Part shown: positions 1 to 5,584 of the stretch, piece by piece
Layout: each line of letters opens with the position of its first letter
How positions within the stretch are numbered: position 1 is the first letter of the stretch
NCBI GenBank assembly: GCA_027451165.1
Contig: DAIDJX010000177.1
Location: 1 to 7,098, forward strand
Length of the DNA: 7,098 nucleotides
Direction of reading: 5' to 3'
Source of the DNA: Prolixibacteraceae bacterium
GTDB lineage: Bacteria; Bacteroidota; Bacteroidia; Bacteroidales; Prolixibacteraceae
Notes under the pieces: model-generated
What the model was told of the DNA's origin: nothing
Seen by the model: only the letters and a program-made list of their open reading frames with translations
Database searches by the model: none
Position numbers and translations under genes: made by a program

Positions 1-1
1 G

Positions 2-1927
2 CTCCGTGGTTTCTCCGCCAACCGGCTGCTCCTGGTTGTAGACGGATTCAGGATGAACAATGCCATTTTCCGGAGTGGAAACCTGCAGAATATTGTTTCG
101 GTTGATCCTTTTTCCCTGGAAAGCATTGAGGTGGCAGCAGGCCCGGGAAGTGTGATTTACGGAAGTGACGCCCTGGGTGGCGTCCTTAGCATGACTACAT
201 ACAAACCTGAGTTTTCATGGTCCGGAAAGGTGGAATCCAAACGGATGTTCACCATCAAAAGCGCCTCGGCCAATTCCGAAAAAACCCTCCATGGCCACTG
301 GATGACATCGGGAAAGCAGTGGGGATTTGTTATCAGTGGCACCTATAGCAGGTTCGATGATCTGATGATGGGTAAATACGGTCCGTCAGCGTACCTCCGT
401 CCGGAATATGTTGTCCCTGATTTGTTTGCCGGAAAAGACAGCGTGGTGAAAAACAACAATCAAAGGATTCAGAAATTCTCCGGTTATGAGCAACTGAACC
501 TGCTGGGCAAAGTCAGGTTCAAACCTGTCAAAACACTGGATATTACCCTGGGTAGCTTGTATTCTTTTACGGGTGATGTACCCAGGTACGACCGGCTGAT
601 CGTGTACAAAGGGAAACGACTAAGGTATGGGGAATGGTATTACGGTCCACAAACCTGGTGGCTGAACTCAGCCTCCCTCATATACACCCGTAACCACCTG
701 CTGTTTGATGAGTCGACCCTATTGGCCGGCTTTCAGAGATATGAAGAAAGCCGACACGACAGAAATATTGACAAGCCGGAATTGTACCACCGGACCGAGA
801 AACTTCATGTTTTTTCAGTCAGCCTTAACTTTTCCAAAAATATCCGGGGCAAAGCCCTGATCGACTATGGTGCGGAGGCATCGGCCGAGAGAATATGGTC
901 CAATGGGATATCAGAACACCTGATATCCGGGAAAGAAACGCCGGTAGCGCCCCGTTATCCCGACCATTCTGCCTACAGGAACCTGTCGGCTTATATCCAG
1001 TCGCGATATCACCTTTCTGACAAATTGTCATTGCATGGAGGTATCCGGGCAACACAAACCTCCCTTTCCGGAGATTTTCCCAGGCAATATTATAGTTTTC
1101 CGGTCGACGGTTTCCGGTCTGTGAACCGGGCATTCAACGGGAATTTCGGGCTTTTGTACAATCCATCAGCAGGGGGTAAAATAAATCTCCTCTATTCCAC
1201 AGGATTCCGGTCTCCAAATATGGACGATATGGCCAAAATCTTCGACTCAGAACCAGGCCATGTGATGGTACCTAACCCCGGGTTAAAACCTGAGTATGCC
1301 CGGAACCTGGAGGCTGGTTATATGACCGGTCAGCAGAGCCCCGTAATGGTTGAACTGACCGTATTTTACACCTGGCTGCGCAAAGCTATGGTGAGACGCA
1401 ATTTTCAGTTTAACGGACAGGATTCCATCCTTTACAACCAGGTGATGAGTAAAGTGGAAGCGCTGGTCAACACCGACGGTGCAGAGATTTATGGTGGAAC
1501 CTGCTCTGTATCTTTTCCCCTGGTGAGTAACCTGAAATCTAAAAATTCCATCACCTGGATGCGGGGAAAGGATTCTGACGGACTGCCGGTCAGACATGTG
1601 CCGCCGCTTTATGGCAACCATTCCGTTATTTGGGAAAAAGAACCCTGGAAAGCTGAACTGAACTTCAGGTACAACGGCGCTATTCCTTTCTCCCGTTTGG
1701 CTGCCGATGAAAGGGACAAACCCTACCTGTACCTTCCCGATGACGACGGTAATCCCTATTCTCCCGGATGGTACACCCTGAATCTGTTATGCAATTATGA
1801 TATTACCGAAAAAGTAAAAATCAGCGGGGGTATTGAAAACCTGCTGAATCAGAGGTACCGGCCCTATTCCTCCGGAATTGCCGCTCCAGGCCGAAACCTG
1901 ACAATTTCTGTTTCTGTGGCTTTCTGA
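2..1927 (+). CDS. TonB-dependent outer-membrane receptor, C-terminal part (5' end outside window)
   Basis: The frame is open from base 2, so the ATG at 53 is internal; the real start, signal peptide, any N-terminal extension and the first part of the plug lie upstream. Visible: the end of the plug (LRGF, then LLLVVDGFRMNN, then IEVAAGPGSVIYGSDALGG, roughly window residues 1-65), followed by about 570 residues of alternating aromatic-rich strands typical of a 22-stranded barrel. Landmarks are FRSPN (codon 1205), NPGLKPEY (codon 1274) and a late GGIENLLNQRYRPY strand. The protein ends in ISVSVAF, a terminal Phe of the kind recognised by the BAM machinery. Such receptors import ligands across the outer membrane using TonB/ExbBD energy. 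The FRAP/NPNL-like boxes resemble CirA/BtuB/heme-receptor relatives, and a His (codon 1259) lies between them, but the substrate cannot be fixed. It is not SusC-like and no SusD follows. The family is secure; the ligand is unknown. Confidence 0.93.
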   Translation, partial: LRGFSANRLLLVVDGFRMNNAIFRSGNLQNIVSVDPFSLESIEVAAGPGSVIYGSDALGGVLSMTTYKPEFSWSGKVESKRMFTIKSASANSEKTLHGHWMTSGKQWGFVISGTYSRFDDLMMGKYGPSAYLRPEYVVPDLFAGKDSVVKNNNQRIQKFSGYEQLNLLGKVRFKPVKTLDITLGSLYSFTGDVPRYDRLIVYKGKRLRYGEWYYGPQTWWLNSASLIYTRNHLLFDESTLLAGFQRYEESRHDRNIDKPELYHRTEKLHVFSVSLNFSKNIRGKALIDYGAEASAERIWSNGISEHLISGKETPVAPRYPDHSAYRNLSAYIQSRYHLSDKLSLHGGIRATQTSLSGDFPRQYYSFPVDGFRSVNRAFNGNFGLLYNPSAGGKINLLYSTGFRSPNMDDMAKIFDSEPGHVMVPNPGLKPEYARNLEAGYMTGQQSPVMVELTVFYTWLRKAMVRRNFQFNGQDSILYNQVMSKVEALVNTDGAEIYGGTCSVSFPLVSNLKSKNSITWMRGKDSDGLPVRHVPPLYGNHSVIWEKEPWKAELNFRYNGAIPFSRLAADERDKPYLYLPDDDGNPYSPGWYTLNLLCNYDITEKVKISGGIENLLNQRYRPYSSGIAAPGRNLTISVSVAF

Positions 1928-1939
1928 TTTTTTTCAATC

Positions 1940-1988
1940 CTGATAATATAAAGTATCAGTAAGTTGCAAAATACAAAGGAGCTGATAC
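1940..1988. repeat. Alternating inverted repeats that can form two exclusive stems
   Basis: Three related 6-7 base arms follow each other just after the first receptor gene: CTGATA at 1940-1945, GTATCAG at 1953-1959 and CTGATAC at 1982-1988. The middle arm is complementary to both flanking arms, so either a small hairpin (1940-1959) or a wider one (1953-1988, 22-base loop) can form, but not both. The T-run at 1928-1934 lies before the first stem rather than after it, so this is not a standard intrinsic terminator for the upstream gene. A role as a transcript-end or attenuator structure is inference only. Confidence 0.45.
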
Positions 1989-2064
1989 AGAAGTTTATGT
2001 ACACCCGGTTGTAGAAGGGAAACTGATTTCCGTCAAAGGCAAGGAGTCGCTCACCTGCCGGGAA

Positions 2065-2093
2065 TTATAATCTACTGGCTATTCATAGCTTTT
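2065..2093 (+). promoter_or_regulatory. Possible Bacteroidota-type promoter for the second receptor gene
   Basis: TAGCTTTT at 2086-2093 matches the Bacteroidota -7 consensus TAnnTTTG at all defined positions except the last. TTA at 2065-2067, 18 bases upstream, is one base off the -33 TTG. Transcription would begin near 2100, giving a leader of about 70-80 bases before the receptor start. The -33 element and the spacing are imperfect, so this is only the best candidate in the interval. Confidence 0.25.
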
Positions 2094-2180
2094 CAAAATA
2101 TTTAATCCCCTGATGCGTTATCCGGTATATCCGGATGTTTGGCTTTTAACTGCCCATTCCGGAGCGGAATGAATTTAATT

Positions 2181-4733
2181 ATGCTGAAGAAAATCTTTTT
2201 ATTGTTGATCCTGTTTTCAATTAGCTGCCAGGTTTATCCGCAGGGAAAGAGCCGTGGACGGGTAAAACGCAAATACCAGCAGGAAGATGAAGTGGATAAA
2301 AGATTGCCTCTGGTAAAAATTTACGGAAGGGTGCAGGACATTCACCGGGAAAGAATCCGGGGCGCGAGAGTGTCCGTCAATGGTACCAGGCTGGAGGTAC
2401 ACACCAATGACCAGGGTGAGTATTTCCTGAAAGGAATGAATACCGGCCGCGTGCGGATCGTGGTTTCCTGTGCCGGTTACGAGTCAAAGTACATCGATTA
2501 TGTCCTTCAGGAGGGAAACAACACAGTCTATTTTACCCTCGATAAAGCAGAGCCTTCCATCAGGCAGGTAATGGCTACGGCCCAGCTCAGGGAACAACAA
2601 CTGCCTGATATTTCCGGGTTTGTGCAGGTACTTTCACTTGTGAATCCTGAACCAGGCGATGATGGTGAACTTGCCCCCTTAATTGGACAAAACGCTCAGA
2701 CCGTCGTTTCAGGATGGTCTCCCTTTCAACAGGAGCTTGCCTTGAGAGGCGCTTCTGAACTTAATCTGAATTCGTCTTCTGCCGCTTCCGTTTCCGTATT
2801 TTGGGACGATGTTCCGGTGGAAGGAATGAATCCTTTTTCCACCATGTTATATGATGTGGATCGGGTGGAAGTACTGAAAGGGCCTCAGAGTGTCCTGTTT
2901 GGCGGCGGGGTAAGTTCCGGTGGTGCGGTACGCGTGATTCCGGAAAAACCCTCAGATAAACCGGGAGCTTACTTAGTGCTTGGCGGCGGGGATTTTCATT
3001 CCAGAAATTTACGGTCAGCCATCGGATTTCCCCTCGTGAAAAACAGGGCCAATATCCGGCTGGCCGGAATGTATGCCTCACGGGAAGGATATATGCCGAA
3101 CAGTTCCGGGGGTTTCCTGAACGGTAAAAACAGCATGGGTGGCAGGGTGACGGCCGGAATTCTGCCCGCCTGGAATGTCAGGATGAACCTGACTGCCACC
3201 TGGCAAAAAGAAGATATTCCGGGATTGGCTCTGGTAAATCCTCTTTTCCCAAATGAGAAGGGGGAGCGGAATTTTTATACCGCAGGAGTAAGCCTGAATG
3301 AACCCTTTACCTCCGGAAACAACCGGGAGGTGGCCGGGGCGCTTCTGGAAGGCAAATGGCTCAGAAATGCCAATAATTATCTGGTATTTAATACTTCAGG
3401 ATTCCAGACGGAAGTTAATTCTGCATTCGATGCCGATGGCACCCATGCGCCGGCGCTGGGTTACAATGGGAGGGATGAAAAAAAGCAGCTGACGCAGGAA
3501 ATCCGGTATAACTTTTCACGGAAAAGCCGGATCAACGGGGCGATCGGGGCATTTGGCAGGTGGCTCACCACCCGGCAGGAAACACGCGTTTATCCCGATG
3601 AGCAATACCTGGCTTATCTGATGCTGGATCTTCCGGATCAGCTGGTTTCTGCGGAAGGTCAAATACGGCCGCTTGCCACCGTACCCGTGGGAACCTCTTT
3701 TGGAACGCTGTCGGGTTTAGCCCTTCAGTCGGGATCGGAAGAAATTAACCTGCAACAAACTGATCTCCGGCAGGCAGAGCTTTTTGCTGATGCCACCTGG
3801 CGGCTTAACCCCCGCTTCTCGCTGACTGCCGGGGTTCGTGGTTTCTATCAATGGCTGAATGCTGAAAATGAAACACCATATCCTGTTTCCGGAAATTCGC
3901 TTTTGGGTCAAAAGACCGGAATGCTTCCCCAATTGTTTTTCCAACCCGATTCCGTGTCTGAAATCAGGAACAATCAGGCTGGTTACTCCTTCAGGGCCAG
4001 TCTGAAGATGGATATAGCTGAAAATGCCACCGGGTATGCGGGATTTGCAAGAGGCTACCGTCCGCCAAAGGTTTATTTTCATCCTTCCGGAGAAGGAGAG
4101 GTATTGAGCAGTGAAAGGGTGAACAGTTTTACTGTTGGCTACAAATCAGCCTACGGGAACCGGGTATGGCTGGATTTAGCCGGTTATTACCAGGTCTTCC
4201 GGGAACGGCCATCTGTATTTTGGGATCAGTTTGACCTGGTGGTTCAGGAGATCAGTAAAGTAAAGTCATTTGGGGCTGAAGCAGATGTAAAAGCCGTATT
4301 GTTGAAAGGACTTACCCTGTCGGGATCCTATGCTTTCACCCATGCCCGGTTTCCGGACGACATCACGCCTCCATCAGCCGGGAAGAGCCTGCGCTTAACC
4401 CCGGAACACCAGCTTTCCTTCAGAGCTGACCTGCAGGTGAAAATTTCACTCTGGGCCAGGTTATTTGTCACCCCTTCTTACAGCTGGAAAAGCCGGTTCT
4501 GGTTTGATGATGCGCATTCCCCGGGAACGGAACAGCCGGCCTTTGGCGTGTTGGATGCTACTGCCGGTATTGAATTTCCGCGGACAGGCATCACTCTTTC
4601 CTGCACCGGAACCAACCTGGCAGGAGAACAATACCTGAAGTATGCCGGACATCCTGCCAATCTGTTACCGGTTACCCTGGTTATACCGGGACCACCACAG
4701 ATGATCAGCGGAAAGATCTTGTGGAGGTTTTAG
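2181..4733 (+). CDS. TonB-dependent receptor with carboxypeptidase-regulatory-like N-terminal domain
   Basis: About 850 residues from the ATG at 2181. Residues 1-21 are a signal peptide (MLKK, hydrophobic core, then QVYPQ). A highly charged stretch follows (about 22-41, rich in Arg/Lys then Glu/Asp). Residues about 44-122 form a CarboxypepD_reg-like beta-sandwich (VKIYGRVQD ... GEYFLKGMNTG ... YFTLDKA). The plug spans about 138-261 (LALRGAS, FWDDVPVEGMNPF, VDRVEVLKGPQSVLFGGG), and the rest is barrel (FARGYRPPKVYF late) ending in GKILWRF with the terminal Phe. It transports a ligand across the outer membrane with TonB. The plug and late barrel look more like iron/siderophore-type receptors than SusC, and at 850 residues it is shorter than typical SusC; the ligand is not identifiable. 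Start choice: 2181 has the AT-rich leader preferred in this phylum. The in-frame ATG at 2169 has GGAG four bases upstream and is the main alternative. The in-frame TTG at 2139 is unlikely. The gene lies 253 bases downstream of the first receptor, so an operon is possible but not evident. Confidence 0.93.
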   Translation: MLKKIFLLLILFSISCQVYPQGKSRGRVKRKYQQEDEVDKRLPLVKIYGRVQDIHRERIRGARVSVNGTRLEVHTNDQGEYFLKGMNTGRVRIVVSCAGYESKYIDYVLQEGNNTVYFTLDKAEPSIRQVMATAQLREQQLPDISGFVQVLSLVNPEPGDDGELAPLIGQNAQTVVSGWSPFQQELALRGASELNLNSSSAASVSVFWDDVPVEGMNPFSTMLYDVDRVEVLKGPQSVLFGGGVSSGGAVRVIPEKPSDKPGAYLVLGGGDFHSRNLRSAIGFPLVKNRANIRLAGMYASREGYMPNSSGGFLNGKNSMGGRVTAGILPAWNVRMNLTATWQKEDIPGLALVNPLFPNEKGERNFYTAGVSLNEPFTSGNNREVAGALLEGKWLRNANNYLVFNTSGFQTEVNSAFDADGTHAPALGYNGRDEKKQLTQEIRYNFSRKSRINGAIGAFGRWLTTRQETRVYPDEQYLAYLMLDLPDQLVSAEGQIRPLATVPVGTSFGTLSGLALQSGSEEINLQQTDLRQAELFADATWRLNPRFSLTAGVRGFYQWLNAENETPYPVSGNSLLGQKTGMLPQLFFQPDSVSEIRNNQAGYSFRASLKMDIAENATGYAGFARGYRPPKVYFHPSGEGEVLSSERVNSFTVGYKSAYGNRVWLDLAGYYQVFRERPSVFWDQFDLVVQEISKVKSFGAEADVKAVLLKGLTLSGSYAFTHARFPDDITPPSAGKSLRLTPEHQLSFRADLQVKISLWARLFVTPSYSWKSRFWFDDAHSPGTEQPAFGVLDATAGIEFPRTGITLSCTGTNLAGEQYLKYAGHPANLLPVTLVIPGPPQMISGKILWRF

Positions 4734-4785
4734 ATGAAGAAAGGTTGAGACTAAGAGACTTGAGAGACCAAAGTCCTGATAAGGT

Positions 4786-4831
4786 AAATCCGAAATCGCA
4801 AATCCGAAATCGCAAATCCGAAATCCGAAAT
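4786..4831. repeat. 7-bp tandem repeat in the convergent intergenic gap
   Basis: Six and a half head-to-tail 7-base units occupy 46 bases: AAATCCG, AAATCGC, AAATCCG, AAATCGC, AAATCCG, AAATCCG, then AAAT. The first four units also read as two exact copies of a 14-base unit. The repeat lies between the stop of the second receptor (4733) and the stop of the oppositely oriented DUF1080 gene (4840), so it is non-coding. The rest of this 106-base gap shows no gene and no clear terminator hairpin with a T-run. A role is not evident; slippage-generated satellite sequence is the simplest view. Confidence 0.9.
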
Positions 4832-4839
4832 ATTTACCC

Positions 4840-5451
4840 CTACAGCTCCCTGATCTTCAGGTTCTTCCAGTACACCTTGATGCCTCCGCCATCGTGAATT
4901 TGCAGAGCGATAGCGCCCTTCCCCTGCTGGATTTTCTCATCGGTGATGTCCACCATCTGGATACCATTCAGCCAGGTGGTGATGTGCCCATCCACTGCTC
5001 TGATCTTCATTTTATTCCATTCCCCCATTTTCAGGATGTTTTCTTTTTCATCCGGAATCTGAACCAGCCAGCCACGGCCATAAGATTCGTAAATTCCTCC
5101 GGTATCGTGGTCCGGAGGAGCGACCTCCACCTGCCATCCGGAAACCCTGGTTCCCTGGAAAGTGCTCCGGAAAAAGACCCCGCTGTTGCCATTGGCTTCC
5201 TGTTTAAATTCCAGTTCCAGTTCGAAGTTGTAATATTCCCTGGCTGTCGAGAGATACCCGTACTTTTTGTCCGGACCACTTTCACAAACCAGCAACTTGT
5301 TTTCCACATACCACTTTTCTGTTCCATGGTTAACCCAGCCATCCAGGTTCTTTCCATTGAACAGTTTGACAAACCCTTTCCCTTTTTTGTCTGCCGGAGT
5401 GAAACCAGCCAGCAATGCCGCCACGAATAAAATGAAGACTGTATTTTTCAT
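4840..5451 (-). CDS. Secreted DUF1080 protein (3-keto-glycoside/disaccharide hydrolase-like, PF06439)
   Basis: 203 residues. Residues 1-20 are a Sec signal peptide (MKNTVFILFVAALLAGFTPA) with no lipobox Cys, so a periplasmic or secreted soluble protein is expected. The rest is one DUF1080 domain of concanavalin/glucanase-like beta-sandwich fold. Hallmarks in order: LFNGKNLDGW (30-39), YLSTAREYYNFELELEFK (66-83), NSGVFFRS (89-96), GWQVEV (105-110), DTGGIYE (116-122), WNKMKI (145-150), TTWLNG (158-163), GAIALQIHDGG (179-189) and VYWKNLKIREL (193-203). Length matches a single-domain family member and nothing appears missing. Family members have been linked to cleavage of 3-keto-glycosides made by glycoside oxidoreductases; that activity is known from relatives, not shown here. 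It is divergent from the GH26 gene across a 133-base shared upstream region and converges on the second receptor. The start at 5451 is supported by the signal peptide and an AT-rich leader. Confidence 0.93.
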   Translation of the reverse strand: MKNTVFILFVAALLAGFTPADKKGKGFVKLFNGKNLDGWVNHGTEKWYVENKLLVCESGPDKKYGYLSTAREYYNFELELEFKQEANGNSGVFFRSTFQGTRVSGWQVEVAPPDHDTGGIYESYGRGWLVQIPDEKENILKMGEWNKMKIRAVDGHITTWLNGIQMVDITDEKIQQGKGAIALQIHDGGGIKVYWKNLKIREL

Positions 5452-5584
5452 GTTTTGTAAATTTTGATTTCCTGCTGGTAAAATAACAACAAGAAAACGG
5501 AATTTTCAAGTGTATTCACCTGATGTCGCATCAATGGAGAAAATAATGTAATTTGCTGCCGGATAACCTAAAAATTGATTTTAT
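5452..5584. promoter_or_regulatory. Divergent promoter/control region between DUF1080 and GH26 genes
   Basis: This 133-base AT-rich stretch must carry the promoters of both flanking genes unless one is read from elsewhere. On the minus strand, TTG-N21-TATTTTAC is a weak fit to the Bacteroidota -33/-7 pattern for the DUF1080 gene. On the plus strand, TAATTTG at 5549-5555 resembles TAnnTTTG with one spacer base missing, 29 bases before the GH26 ATG, without a good -33 TTG. Neither start has a Shine-Dalgarno site. Location is strong evidence for regulatory content; the exact elements are uncertain. Confidence 0.5.
5521..5533. promoter_or_regulatory. 13-bp dyad, possible operator between divergent genes
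   Basis: TGATGTCGCATCA is a perfect inverted repeat: arms TGATG and CATCA around TCG. It lies near the middle of the divergent intergenic region, 51 bases before the GH26 ATG and 69 bases before the DUF1080 ATG. This is a reasonable placement for a dimeric regulator acting on both promoters. It could also be chance; no regulator gene is visible in the window. Confidence 0.3.

Noticed and set aside
53..55. ATG at 53 as the start of the first receptor
   Set aside because: The same frame is open to the window edge and the residues before it (LRGFSANRLLLVVDGFR) are classic plug sequence, so the gene begins upstream.
1928..1959. Intrinsic terminator after the first receptor
   Set aside because: The T-run (1928-1934) precedes the hairpin arms instead of following them and the stem is AT-rich.
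2139..2141. TTG at 2139 as the start of the second receptor
   Set aside because: It would add 10 polar residues before the ATG at 2169 and push the signal peptide inward; the ATG at 2181 or 2169 gives a normal signal peptide.
2181..2246. Lipoprotein lipobox at the Cys in the second receptor's leader
   Set aside because: The residues before Cys are SIS without Leu/Val at -3, the receptor is a barrel protein, and a PQ-type signal peptidase I site follows.
2181..4733. SusC-type polysaccharide receptor
   Set aside because: It is shorter than typical SusC, the plug and late barrel motifs resemble iron/siderophore-type receptors, and no SusD gene follows.
4734..4748. ATGAAGAAAGGTTGA mini-ORF directly after the second receptor
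   Set aside because: Only four codons, with no conserved content; it is chance sequence in the intergenic gap.
4894..5430. 178-codon plus-strand ORF opposite the DUF1080 gene
   Set aside because: It is antisense to a gene with a full family match and signal peptide; its translation shows no recognisable domain.
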